A DNA stretch of 64,000 nt from Epiperipatus broadwayi. Its lineage: Eukaryota; Onychophora; Udeonychophora; Euonychophora; Peripatidae. The translations under genes were made by a program, and so were the position numbers. Shown piece by piece: positions 23,701 to 38,700 of the stretch. Each line of letters opens with the position of its first letter. The stretch's first letter is position 1. The notes under the pieces are model-generated. The model had not been told where the DNA came from, did not search any database, and was given only the letters and a program-made list of their open reading frames with translations. The stretch is from positions 558,001 to 622,000 of the forward strand of contig JAQFVV010006548.1 of assembly GCA_028023455.1 (NCBI GenBank), in the 5' to 3' direction.

Positions 23701-26700
23701 CATTTGTTTCATGAATAATAAATTCTACATTATTTATCCTTGAAATGGTGCTATGTCTAATAATAAAGCATCTTTTTAACAAATTAAACATCTATATTAT
23801 TATTATTTTCAGTAGTTTTTCGGATTCACCAATATTTGTTTTCAATGAGAAGATTTCTTTTATTTATTACATGAAACTACATTTAAAACAAATGATTTTA
23901 ATTAAGAATGTACTTAAAAATATATCATTTTATTAATAATATATATTAATGCTCAATTCTCTATGCTCTTTATTACTGTTTTACAATGCTTTTATTACAA
24001 CCCATTATGAGAGTTTCAATTTCCCCAGCAATCTTCTTCCGACCTCCTACTTATATTTCCAAACGTAAACTGCTAAATTCAAACTTTAAAGAATTTAGTA
24101 GCTAAGATTTGGAAGTATAAGTAGGAGGTCTGAAGAAGATTGCTGGGGCAATCGAAACTGTCATAGTGGTTTATAATAAAAGCATTGTAAAACAATAATA
24201 AAGAACATAGATGATTTAATATTATATGGATTTGGCAATGCAATAAGAAAGATAAAGTAATAATACTTCATAAATGCTCAATTCTACAGCATTTTTACTT
24301 CATATTTTATGATACATCCAAATAATTTCTCTTAAAATACTTCAAACTGAAGTTTGTATGGATTCCTGTCCATTACATTTATATTTTCTTTTGAAAATGA
24401 TGATCTTATTCATAAAAAAACCAAGATTTTCTTAATATATATTTTAAAAATCATTAACAATATTGTTTGAATAAGTGCTATAATACTTTGCTACATCAGC
24501 TTTTTTTGTTTTATATTTTGTAAATATAGTAATTAGACACTTATTCATTTGGAGATTTTCCATGATAATTCCATTGAGATTTCATAAGATATAAAATCAG
24601 CTAAAAAAAGATGGAGTTAAAAGATAGCTAAAAACATGTCTTTAAAAACAATGCTAGACAAACAACTTTCAATTGAAAAAACAATATTAAAATTTTTTAA
24701 TTTGAAATTTTTGGAGAACTATGATAAAGTGAAGAAAATGAAATTACATCAATGTAAATAAAGCTCAAGAAAGAAAGTGGAAAAAACAATTTCATTTTAT
24801 CATTAAAACTAGTTTTGATTTTGTAAAACAAAAAAGATAACTCAATTGCAATGATTATTATGCTATTTAAATTGTTAATATATAATATGTCAATACAATA
24901 TCATTTAAAAATATTTCTTACATCAATGCTGTGCTGAACGACAGCAGCTATATTTTGAAGATTGATGAAATTTTCACAGGTTACTGATCCAAATTGTATA
25001 ATCAGATCACCAACTTGTAAGCCCTAGATAAATGAAAAAAAAAAATGTTTATAAGTAAATTAATCATAAATGCATTTAAAAATGATTTATGAATTATTGA
25101 AAAAAAAAAATTTCTTAAATAATATACTAATTACAACTTCTAAATATTTTAATCAAAATCATTATTATAAGGGACATTAATAATAACTGTATGGTTAATT
25201 ATTCAGGAAATCATGTGATAATTGAACACTCTATCAAAATGAGAATATTTTTATGTTACTTAGGAATTTTTAGTACTGAATCTGCCCCTCTTCCACTGCA
25301 TAGAAAATTAGACACCAAAACTCATTTTCAAATCAAAAAGAAACATTTTTATAATAGATGACTAAATATAATGTCAGAATCTTACAGTTTAGCAGAAAGA
25401 ACAAGTAAATATCACTCTACCCTGAATGTTATAATTTCAATCATTATTCAATGTTTACATGATGCTTCCAAAAGTATATCTCTTCATCCTACTCTAATGC
25501 CATTTACTGTTCATTTGATTTTGAATAATCAAAAGACCTATAGATATAATGCTATAATATCTCCTTCCAAAGTAGGTGAAGAGATCTGCTTTTGGAAGCA
25601 TATGAAAGAGTCATGTAATATTATTGTTGGTAATCATATAAAGGTGTGAATGAAGACAAATATGATATGAAATGAAAGTTTCTTAATAAAAATTATTTAT
25701 TCTTCACACCTCATAGGATGTACTTATTTTCAAAAACCTTAAAAATGACTCAGTATTATATTTGGGTTAATATAAAACTTTATTATTTTACTGTAACAAA
25801 AATGTATTTATCAGTAAGATGTTAGCCCTCTGCTTATAAGACATGTTGAAAAATATTTTTATAAATTTCTACATTGAGATCTACTAATGGAAATTAATAT
25901 TAAAATTGAAAATGTTATAGCTACTTGTGATAAATAAAATTTGAGAATTAATAATCATCCAACATTAATCAGTAAATAGCTGTAGTTATCTAACAATCTT
26001 CATTTAAATTATTACTAACTCCCACAAATGATAAACTTGGTAAACAACAGTCTTCTTTGCTATTCCTTTAAGATAGGTTGGTGAAAAAGCGTTTCCCTGC
26101 AGAAGGCTATTTAAAAACAGTTTTACCTTTTACTATTGCTCAGTATGTATGTAATGCCATTATTATTAAAATGTAATGGGATTAAAATAATATGAGTAAT
26201 CAAATGTTTTTTCATAGTAAGAAAAATGAGATGTCATGTGTTAAAATATGGAGAATAATTAAAAAAAAAAAGCTTCTACACTGCTCGAAAGCCTATATAG
26301 TTAGAATCCATTAATCTGGCTTCTTATAATTGGACAACTTTCACTTTCTGCACAAAATTATGGATCTCTCTGAATTTTTACAACCATTTAATTATTAATA
26401 AAATATTTCAGAAGTAATATGCAGGCATTCTAAGCAGAGTGTAGATTCACTCCCAGCTTTATTAAGTCTTCAATTCTGCCACTGTATCCATAGATTTGAC
26501 AGTCTTTGGCTTTTTGTTTCATGGTTTGTATTTGACTATGACTACAAAAGTCAATGGCTATTAAATTCCATTCATGAAGCAGATAAGCACAACGACCACA
26601 AGGTTATCCTGAATCTGTTGAAGAATTTCAATAACATTTAGCAAAAGCAAACCCACTTGGCTTTATAGTTGGATCTGAAAAATATGCTTCAATTCTCATA

Positions 26701-29700
26701 AGAAATCCACTTTTTATGCCATAATTTTTTCTGTTTGGAAAGCTGGCCGATATTACCTGGAGTTCTTATGCAAGTACTTTATCAATAACTTCCTTAGCAC
26801 TACCATATTTTACTGGTGAATACTCTTCCACTAGATATCAATAGAGGGATTGTCTCATAAAAAATTTATAAAAAGCCATTAAGTAGATTGGATTTACCAT
26901 TAATTTAAGATATAATTTCACTACCTAAGACTGAAATCAATTCAAAACAAGAGTTATAATTTATTCAAATAAAATTTTCATTTATATACACATTAAAAAA
27001 ACAAACACAACACAATGCATAAATTAATGTATATACATATTTGTAAATAACATTAAAAAAAAAAGAACCATCATTATCACTATTTTCAATTATTGTCGAT
27101 CCACTGTAGGATGAAAATATTTTCAAGATTTATACAGTTTTTTTGATCCATAATTTCTATTCTCCACATCATTTCATCAAATTTTTTTATCCATATATTT
27201 CAAGTGTAATCTTTTTCTAGGTTTTTGTAATCCCTTGGGATTCAATTTAAGATTCTAATTGTCCATCTACTGTCATCTCTTCTAGCAATGGGTCTAGCCC
27301 AAATTTATTGCAACCTTTTAATTCGTTCAATGATGTCAGTGATTCCCTTATGTTCTCTTATTCACATATTTTGCTTTTGATCCCTCTTTGTCACTAGCAA
27401 CATATACTTCTTTACTTCTGATAAATATCCAAGTCTCAAATTCACATGTAAGAATTGATAAAACCCATAGTTCACCCTAAAACTAGGAGCTATACTTCAT
27501 AAATGATAGCAGATCGAATGTAGTGATTATAAATATAGTGTTAATATGCAAATATAGTTATATATATAATCCAGACTAAACACAACAAATTCTGTGATTA
27601 ATTTCATTCCCTATGCTTCTAATAATCTAATTATGATATTTGTATTTAGTTGTTTAATTCTTCTAATTTATGCTTATCGTTCTTTATTTTTCTTCTTCTG
27701 TGAAAAAAATTGAACAATATTTTAATCTTTTAAACATTTATCTTTAATTTCTTGCTTTCATCTGATAACTTTTATAATATTTCTTGAAACTTTGAAGCAT
27801 TATTTGCAAAAAAACAACCACATCATGTGTAACATAATAGATGACTTAATGGTCATTTTCTTTTACAATCTTAGATTTCCATTTTTATTCCCAAAATACT
27901 TCTTGTAAAACTGCTATAAAAAGTTTTGGAAATATTTAACTACTCTGTTATACATTCTTATTAATACTAATATTAGTAGTACCAATATAATTTAATTATT
28001 GTGGTTGCATTTTAATAAATGCTTAGGCTACCAATGGGCTCCACAAGTAGTGGATAGTGGAATGGCCTTTAGATATGAAGACAAATTGTGAATATCAAAT
28101 AAACAGTGCTTGACCAAAAGCTCCTGCTGTCTTATAGGATAGAATGTTGCTTCATCAAAGGCTAAGTACTGTTTCTGATACAAACCCTCTTTTCTGTCTA
28201 CCCTTTTTTCTTCTTCAGTTACTAAAATTAATATAGAGTTCAGTCATCATGAGCAACCTGATATCTCCTTATAATAATCGTGACAATGGGATTGTGTGTT
28301 TGTGCAATAACATTTCTATCCTTTAACTACATGTTAAGCATTCCTGACTCAAGTATTCCTTTTCTATTTTTTTTTAGCTCAAGACATCAAGAATTAAGAA
28401 AGCTATGATGGGGATAGACTTAGTAGACTGGGAGTTCTTAGTTATCATCTTTGCTTGAGCAGTACAGTCACTAATGAGTCACGTTGGAACTGGATTTAAG
28501 TGAGACAATGATTTTGGCTGGCAAAGATTGTATATTTAGACAGCCCTATTTAGAAATCCCCCTGCCTACCATGGAAGTGGAAGAGCCTAGAAAATACATT
28601 GAAAAATTGCATGTCTCCCAGTCTGGCTAAATTGTCACCAGGCAGATTACACATTTCAGTGGTAAAAATAATAAGAATATTAAGAATAATATCACACAGA
28701 GACAAAACTCTCCATATAGTAGCACCACTCAGTGCAACCCAGAATATTCAATGGTTGCAGGAAGGTTTATGCATAAAATCCCTATTTAATAGGCACTAGA
28801 TAGGGATATGTGTAAACGTTCCTTCATCCATTGATTACTCTAGCTTGCACTGAGTGGCGCTACTGTATAGAGAGGTTTGACAATTCAATGAGAAATGGGA
28901 TGGCCAAGATTTCATGAGAGATGCAAAAAGTAAAATGAAAATGTTTGGTAGATTGCAGTTTATGGATAATAAAAGAATAGCCAAAATAGTATTTAATTGG
29001 GTTATGAGTAAAGAGCAGGTAATAAGATGGGTGAGAAAGGTAATGCAGTACGCAAAAGATGGGATGATTGTGTTAAGAGGATTGTTAAGTGTTGTAGTAG
29101 TAAGAAATGGGATAAAAGAATAGATTTATTAATAAAGAATAGGGAGTTAGAGAGATGGAGAAATAATATGGAGAATAAAAAGAGTTTAAATATATATAGA
29201 AATAAACAGAATATTAGGTGTGAGTTAATATATGATAATAGTAAGGAAAGTATTTTATTATTTAAGGCTCGAACAGGATCTTTAGCTACAAAGAGAATAT
29301 ACACGTAAATGGAAAAAAATGGGTGATTTATTTTGTAAATTATGTAAGTAAAGAATAGAAAATATTAGGCATTTGTTAATTGAATGTAAATGCTTGAAAA
29401 CAAAAAGGGTGCATATAATGAAGTTATGGAAGAATAAATATGAAAAAAGTGATTATACAGAAAGTGAATTATTGGTTTTTATGCTGGGTTTGGGAAAAGA
29501 TAAAGGGGATTTAGATATAAAGGTTATAGAGTTGACAATAATTATGTTGCGGAAATGGGATGGAGCAGAATATGGGAAAATTTAAAGTGGGGAATGGAAA
29601 ATAAAGTGGCTAACAAGTTTATCTGGGCATAATTGCTGAGATATTCTTGACTTCTTTTAAGAAGCCACAACATATCACATCACATTGGGTAAACAGTTTG

Positions 29701-32700
29701 TGTAAGCATAAAGAATCGTGATCATGTAAAGTTTAGTGAGTTAAGAATAATAACAGTAGTATTGGTGTACCAGTGGCAGAATTAAAGGTAAGTATCACAA
29801 ATATATATATTTTTTAGACATAGGTACATGGAATGTATAAACTTTATTTGAAAAAGTCTTCAAAACCGGAATGAAGAACTGCACTTGTGGCTAAAGAACT
29901 GTCAAGATTTAATATTAAAATTTCTGCTCTTAGTGATACTCATCTCTCAGAGGAAGGAAGTTTATTAGAACAGATGGAGGGATATAAGTTTTTTTTGGAA
30001 AGGCAGGTCAGTCAGTAACAACAAGGAAAAAATGATTGGTGGATTATAAGTGCAAAAAAAATATAGACATTAGCTGATCATGATAATCTAGATTATTTTT
30101 TGATGCATTGAAAGTAACATATATATTTGAAAATAGTATCACAATGGTATTAAATCCAACAATATTTTGAACAAGTGAAAAGAGTTATTTTGATAATACT
30201 TTGGATAACGATACAATAATTGATATGATGACTTATTAATGATATATCAATTTTATCTACTTATTTAAATTTGGATAAAAATATCCAGTCTAATGAAATC
30301 AAAACAGCTCTTTGTAATCTTAAAAATGGAAAAGTTGCAAGTCCTGATGAAATATTTGGAAGAATTTTAAAATATGGTAGCAATATGCTAGTTTCAAAAA
30401 TATCTGAATCCATGAAGTTGTGCCATCCGATCTTAAGAATGCTTTAATTTTTCCAATTTTTAAAAACCAAATGAAATAGGCAAAATTGTGATAATTATCA
30501 TGGAATATCATTATTATCCATTAAACAAAAATTTTGTTGAATAGATTGCTTCCACTTATAGATGAATGGTAACCACAATTTTCCAGGCAAATGCAAAAAA
30601 AGTATCATAAACAAAAAAATGAATTATATATTGCTTTTATTAATTTGGTCAAGGCACTTGATTTAATTAATAAGATCGGTCTATGGCATTGTTTGAAATT
30701 AGTTGGTTTTCCATTTAAAAAAATTATTCATACTAGACAATTTCTACATGATTAAATGAGGAAGTGTTATTTTCCCTAATTTATTGTATGGATGTGAAAC
30801 TTGGAAACCCTATACGTGCAATATAAAGGCATTATAAAAGTTTCATTGAAGGCTGCTCCATAAAATTTAAAAAATACAATGGCAAAATTTTAAAACCAAT
30901 CAATATGTTCTTCGGCTTGCAGGATGTGAAACTATTGAGACTAGTATTGTAAAATCACATCTTCACTGGATTGGATATGTAAAATAAATGAACATAAAAG
31001 ACTTCCTAAAAATATGTTTTATGTGAATTTGAATAGGAATTTCGTAGGAAAAGTAGATCCTGTTTGGCAAAATATGGGAGAATAGAATAGAATATATTGA
31101 AGAACTACAAATTAGACAATAGCATTAAAGTATTTCAGAAAAAAAAAGTTGTTTTTTTTGAGGAAACTAAAACGCAACAATGTAAAATAAAAAGTAAACA
31201 AAAAATTGGACTAGCATCTTCTATATGTGGATGGATTTGTGGTTCACAGTATAATTACTGCAAAACTCATTTTTAAAATAGTTTTTTTTCTCTCTCTTTT
31301 TCCTTTCCTTTTTTTTTTTTGAAGTTGGAATGGCCATTTTTTTTTTGAACGATTGTTTATTATTTTTTATGACAATATCCTGCATCTATATCTTGATGGT
31401 CTAAAGTTTTAATGTGTGGAAATATTAATAGAGTTAAATGCTGATTTACAAATCCAAAGTGTAATGCAATTCATATTCACCAGCCCTTTCTATAACTTCT
31501 CTCAATAACTGGATATAATTTAAAACTGTGCTAAAATCACTTCTAAATTCAACTTAATCACTACTTAATTTTTAATCCCCCTTGTCCTAGAAAAAAACAA
31601 TTTGATAACGTATTAATTTTTAAAAAGGACATTTAATTGATCTTTTAAAAAAGCTTAAACTGAAGTGCAGAAATTTAAGAATATGATTGGAGGGAAAAAA
31701 AAATACCAAAAAGTTAATTTGTACTGAAGCAGTCAATCTTAGCCCAAGATTGAGCCTCACTATTCTGCCACTTAACCCACATTTCATCCTGCTCCTTTTG
31801 TCATATGTATATTAGTTTTATGTGTATTTTTGAGAAGCATCTATAAGATTTATAAATATAAATCTTAAATAAAAATTTCTTTATTTAATATTAACGTCAT
31901 TAGATGTGACTCAGATATCTACATATATTACTGGAGCATATATATATATATAATTAAAATTACAAACATTAAATATTGTAAATAATTTTGCGTCTTTTAA
32001 AATTATATATTTTTTTACTTTGAAATTATTTCTTTTTATATATAATTACATAAAAATTCAAAATGGAAGATGCAACCGTTAACTGTCCAAAAGTAATTGA
32101 AGGGGTGGAAACATATTGTTTCAGGGTTTTAAAACGAATTTTAATCAAAGTTTTAAATGAAAGTAAAATTAAAACAAAGCTAATGGATTTTAATTTAGCT
32201 ACTAACATTTTTGTCAAATCTATTTCCAATCGGGAAATTGATTTGAATTTATTTTTGGACAGTTATCTAGCGATTGCATCTCCAATAACAATAGAGAATA
32301 TATTTCTGTAGATTCAGGATTCCATTTGATATAAGAATTTTAACTAAAAGCATTCTTTAAACAACTTAAAACTTGTATAAATAAGGGCTGAAAATCTATT
32401 GTGTTAAGAGTTTGGTCAATTGTTGCTAATCTACTTCACATCCTTTTGATGTTTTTGAAATGATTTTTGAGTAGAGGGACCTAAGCCACCTTTCCCTTAA
32501 TCTTCAGCCCGACTCTTCACCAGGCAGCGATCTAGCTCCTACCAATCCAGAGTGCCAGTGCCGTTAAAGAACCACCAATGCCAAGAAAAATGCTTTTAAC
32601 TTAAATAGAATCTGCCTGCCCTGAAAGTCAAAGAATGCTACCTTCCACATAAGATTCGTCCGTACTTCATTCCAGAGAATCATGAGGTAACAAGCCAAAA

Positions 32701-35700
32701 GTTATTATAATTGCATTACCTGAATTCTAACTCCTAACTCTTAAAAATCAATGTTTTCTTTATGTTGAATCTCTTGTAACTCGCTAATCGGCGAGTATGT
32801 TTAAATTAATAATTATTTTCTTTGTATCGATTCTCTACAATCTACATTAATCTTACTGTAAAATCTTTCATCCAACTCACTTATTATTATTATTATAATT
32901 TAGTGCGGTTAAAATTTATTATTAATGATATTTTTATATTCTTCACTTAATTTTTATTTGAAAATATCAATCAAACCCAGTCTTGCGAGCTTTATCTATA
33001 TCTCCCTGTGGAATAAAAGGGGAGGAGGATTAATTAATTCATGTTATTTATTTATAAATAGCTCGTAAGATTGAGTTTCTCTTTTAAATGAATATATGCT
33101 TTAAAAGTAATTTGTCGTAAATTTATACAAAATGTATAAATACTTTTCCAATCTGGGTGAATATTGGTGTCCGTTAATTTTATTGATTTCTTTATTGATC
33201 ATCATTGCCAAAAGGCTGTCGACCTAATTCTATTTTATTTGCACTTTTAAGTGCACGAATTTTAGTTCTTTTTTATATGTTAAACAAAATAGTATTGATT
33301 CAAGAAGGGGGAGAAATGCATGCTTCATTAATTATAGTTTTAACTTATGATAAATGACTTCATAGTGCATGGGTCATTATTTTACCATATCATTACATAT
33401 TTGTTAAACTACTTAAGGCTTTATTTTAGTATTTAAATCCAATGATTTCATATCCTTATAATAGCGTTGCTGGTATATGTCAAATTATTAATGAGTCACA
33501 TAGGGCTCTGATCCGATTCATCCGTACCTCATTCCGGAGAATCCCGATCTTTCTTAGTTTGTCATTCTTCTCCCAAAGTATATATTTCTATACTGCTCAT
33601 ATCTGTCCGTACCTCACTCTGGAAGATTACAGAGCCTTTCGTTCAAAACAGGGTATAAGACTACTCCCTGGAACAAGCAGGTTAGTGTAGTTGAAGCTCT
33701 GCATGGATTTACCATAATCCGGAACGATAGCAACTTCCTACCTTCCTTTCCATTTAGGTACTGCTTGGCCTGAAGCTGGTGTATCACATTAAAATAGAAG
33801 AATGACATTTTCTTGCCCGAAATTGTCATTCTCTTTTTCACTTACATAATGCTAGCACCGCAAATTCTTATATTTCGTTTCCTAGCCTGTTTAAAAATAA
33901 ATCGTAATGATGTGTGATAATGAAACATTTTTCTCTTTAAATATTTTTCGTTGGAGTTTTAGATCCAACATTTCTGAAACTGCCCTCCCCTTTATCGAAA
34001 TAAGCCATTCCTGTATTTATAGAGTTTCGCAATATTTGATCGTTAAATATCGAAATGTATAATAAATAAATGTTTTAGTATATTTATGGATCATAATGTA
34101 TCCTTACTTAATTGTTATAAATAAATGAAAATAAAGCCATGTATCAAATGCCAAGGGCATTCTATTATAGTTGTATAAGCAGTGAAACTTTATTATCGTA
34201 TACTTATCTGTATTCTCTAAATGTATAAAACGTCCACCAACCACCCAGATAAATTTATTTTTGTAACAGTAAATAAAATCCGACTTCCAAATATATGTCG
34301 TATATTGTAATGCCGCACTAGATTGATATCTGTCAAAATAAAAATAATTGACTCAAGACTGTCAAAAATTTGTAATTAAAATAAAGTTTAAACTGCATGA
34401 AGTGGGTCATATATATATATAATCATCTTAATTTTTTTAAAATAAATATTAATATTTTAAACTTAATCAGTGTGTTCAAATCTTATTAATATATTTATGT
34501 ATGTTTTAACTTATATCTTGTGTTCACTCAATCTCTCATTAACATCATCATCAACTGAATTCTCATGAAAAACATTGTAGCACCGGGCCTGGAAATAATA
34601 TCATCATAGATGTTGTCCATAATGTTGTAGATTTAGGGAATGGGCAAATAGGTTAGAATTCATGATTGCTCCTGACCTGTGTATCTCGGGCATGATTGGA
34701 TTCGTGGTACTTTTGCTTAGATTCTAAGTCTTGTTGGATGGACATACATTTTCGACAAGGTACAGTACTTTAAGCAAGTAAGAAAAGAGGAACAAATTAA
34801 TTGTTAAATGTTAATCTTACAATGATATAAAAATGTTTAATAAGTTATTAAAATTAATAGATACAGTATGATTATTATTTAACATTTATATTTCATTCTG
34901 GAGAAAAAAATATATCAAATATATATTATCAGCAACTATATATTAAATTATTTCCATTATCTAATATTGAATGTTAAATGTCTTAAGAAAAATTAAAACT
35001 TTATTTGAACTTTTCAAATGCATTCAAACTGTTACTAATAACACTTAAGTTAGTATATAACATTTTGAGTTTTTTCTCTCTTCAGTTGATACTAGCCTGA
35101 TGAATGACAGTAGTAGCATGGGAATTGAACCTGGACTTTAGAATTGTGAATAGTGAACTTAAAGTAACACTTTCATTAAATAGGTTATTCTGTTAAAGGC
35201 AATAGTATATAAAAAATTCATATACTTTTCTAAAATGATCCTCCTGATTTCTTCTCTTTTTCTTAAGAGCAAGATGAATAACTTCCAGACATTATGTATT
35301 ATTACACTAGGTTGACTTATGGGATTATTGGATATTATCATGATATGAGCAACTTCTTTGAATTTTTTTCTTTATACTTATTCCTCTCTATTCAATATTT
35401 TGGTATTTTCTCAATTGAACATATGTTCATTGGTACTGAAGCGGAATCTGAGATTCAGATTTCGCTTCGCAGCTTACCTCAAATCTTCCATTACCAAGCC
35501 AAATTCAAACCCTATTTTTGCATATATATTCCGCTCACTAACACATTTTTTTGTTCCTTTTCTTGATTTATTAACTAAAATACTTCTTAACGAAGATATA
35601 TACGTAGATATCTGAATTTAAACACACACACACACACGAAAAAAGAAAAATAATAAATATAGTATTTAAAAGGGGAATACTAATAAATATAGTATTTAAA

Positions 35701-38700
35701 AGGGGAATACGTAATGGAGGATTAATTGTAACAAATTTGTAATATCAAAATATATATTTTCTGTATTTTTTAAAAATTATAAAAGTTATAGTAATTATTT
35801 AGTAATTGCGGCTCAGATGTATATAGATATTGTAGGGACAAATTTACTAAGCAAATATTTACTAGAAAAAGTTTGTTATATGTCAATCTATAAAATTTTG
35901 TCTTTTAAATTATTTTTTGCTATTAAATTATACTTTTCTCTTTAAATCCAATATGGAAGATGCAATTGTAATTAAATCAAAAATAATTAAAGGTGAGAAA
36001 CTTAATCTTGTTTAATCTTCTAAAATAACTTTAATTAAAAATTTCTCTAAAATTAAAATTAGAAACTAAACCAATTGATTTACTTTTGTCATGAATATTT
36101 TATATCAAATTAATTTCGGTTTGAATACATGTTATCTAACAATGGCATCTTCCAGCACAATGGGTAAAGCTTATGTAGAAATTCTTTTAAAAATAAGATT
36201 AAAGAATAATTAGCGGTAACAAATAAAGAAGCATTCCACAAATACCGGGGCATAATATAAAATGGGCTAATTTTGACTGCTGGGAGAACTAAAAAGTCAA
36301 AGAAAGCAGTTGCCAAATAAATCCACGTTCGTTTGATTTCAATGTGTCGTGAGTAAACTCACTTCACCTTTCTTGCCGTCCGAGATGGCCCTCCCTGAAA
36401 TCTGCGCCCAGGATCCCGATACTCATAAACTATAACTATATGCCTGTTTATTGAATAATGAACTTACTACCTGCCTGAATAACTATGCTCGTCAAACTAG
36501 ATCTAGATCTCCGAGGGAAATCTGAACATCACCAAAAGAATAGCCAAGTTTGTACAGAGATAATAATTTCAAGTGCTGCATAACACTTTGTAAAGTCTTC
36601 CTTGTAAAATTAATATTAGTTATGGATTAATCAATTTGTAAATTCTTACCTTGTTAGGTTCTCTCTATATAGCTTTGCAGCAATCTCTCCTACATTAAAC
36701 CTCTCCTGAACAATGATTATTTCTTAATTTTACTTCTATGCGGCAATATTTTTATTTTCATTATTATATTTTATATTTTCGTATATTAAATTATATGTCG
36801 ATAATTTTCCCAGATTCGCAAATGTCTATGCTATATCTTTTAAAACCCTTCATTTCTTTTCAGAGGGCAATTAATCTAGTTTTTAGTAAAAGAAAAAACA
36901 AGTTTGTTATTCTTATTATAGCGGATGCTTACAAGTCTGGGAAAGTAAAATAAAAGACAATCAGATAATTATTGTATAATGTTATTTTCAAAAAACAGAG
37001 CAAAAATCTGTTTTCTTAGAAATTTTTTTTTATTAATTAAATAATAGCACCAACTTCTAAAAACTTTAAATATACTTATATGAATTAAATCAATATTATT
37101 TTCTTGAAATCATTAACCACCATCTACTTTATACATATCTAATAATATGTAAGATATTTATGAAAGCACTTAAAACCAAAGATTTGTATTAGTTATATGT
37201 TGTGGAAACTTTATGTGTAATTTAAAGTAATAAAAGGAAGGGGGGGGAGGGACCATCTAGTTCTATAAGCTATTATATCAGCTTTAATTTTACTTATTCC
37301 ATATCCACGTAGTAAATCAAATCATACCAGTATGCTGGGTCTTTATCAATAAAGATAGGTGATAATTCTTTATTTCTTAGTTTTAAGTTTGTATATTTAT
37401 ATTAATTCAAGCATTACATGTATACTGGCCTTTAGTTATATTTGTGCTTCGTTTCCGGGCGTATCGGAAAACCCGAATCACGTCTATTTTTACTTCCAAT
37501 TCCAAGAACAAGGTTTGTAAACCCCTTGGGACTTCTTCGGCACTAGATATTGCGTAGGGTCTGCTCTGGCAAAAGTCCTGCCTATGGTAATTCAATAAAG
37601 CACATTCTTCGTTTTTTGTGACCCGACCATGCCAACGTTTGCAGAGAGTCACCTTCTTTAGCTGTAAATTGAAGCACCTTCTTTGATCTTAGAATGGATC
37701 TCTTCATTGCCATCATGCACGTACCGCTCTCCCATATTTCATTCTCGCTAAAGCCTATCAATACTCCTAAATTGTACTGTTATGATTATGCTAAATGGAT
37801 TGTCATTTTTATATTTTCATTCATACTTTCATATGCGTTATTTCTGACACAATTATTGTTTCCTAAATTAGCTTCCCACGTACGTTCTTATTTCACAAAT
37901 GCGAATACTATTTTATTAATCAAATATAATTACCGTTTGTCATAAAACTCAATAATCTTATGTATTGGTTAGAGTGCTGTTGTTATATTAATGGTGGATT
38001 TAAAGAAATTTAAATAACTGTAATCCAGCGCTATTAAAAATCTTAGGTATACCATGTAATCTGTTAATTATTGATATATAAATAGCCGCATTAGAACAAA
38101 ACGATAAATTATTTGTTATTACAGCATAACTTGAATAAATATGCGCATTTTATTGTATTGTAAGAAGGGTTAATGTTGTTTACGGGAGATAAATACCCAT
38201 TTTTATTTGTATTTTGACACAAATAACGTAATCAATCATATATATCTCAAGTTAACTTAATAAATCTTAAATATATTTCTGGATATCAAAGTCATTGTTT
38301 CATTTATTGAATAGTAATAATATTTGATGTTATATAAAAGGTTTAATTTACTAGGTGATAGAATCTCACTAACAATAATATTATATACATGAATAATGGC
38401 CATTTCCAAGGAGTCTCTTTGTGTCACAGCTTTGTGATGCAGGCGGTGAGAAATAAATTATATCGGTATCATCGGGATTGTTGCTCATAAGTTGGTAGAT
38501 CTGGAAAATAGGCAAATAGGGCAGAATTCATGAGGCTTCCTGACTTATATATCTTGCGCATGATTGGACTTGAAATACTTTTGCCTAGATGGCTAGATCT
38601 TGTTATATGAACAGACAAAACTGACCGCTACAGTACATACATGGTCTGCTACTTTAGATAAATCTGTTTTCTCTTTTCTAATCATCAGTTTGTGCTCTTT

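Larger units (their letters stand above)
17788..24921 (-). other. PSMD9 intron 3
   Basis: The intron is about 7.1 kb with canonical GT (24921-24920) and AG (17789-17788) ends. It holds a non-LTR relic (18430-19830), a TA microsatellite, a 32-bp tandem duplication, a GC-richer island, two foldback elements, and pyrimidine-rich low-complexity DNA around 22480-23200 in which I see no gene. Confidence 0.85.

Noticed and set aside
29002-29304. 100-codon minus-strand frame rich in Leu and Ser
   Set aside because: It is the complement of the purine-rich non-LTR retrotransposon 3' coding region read on the plus strand.
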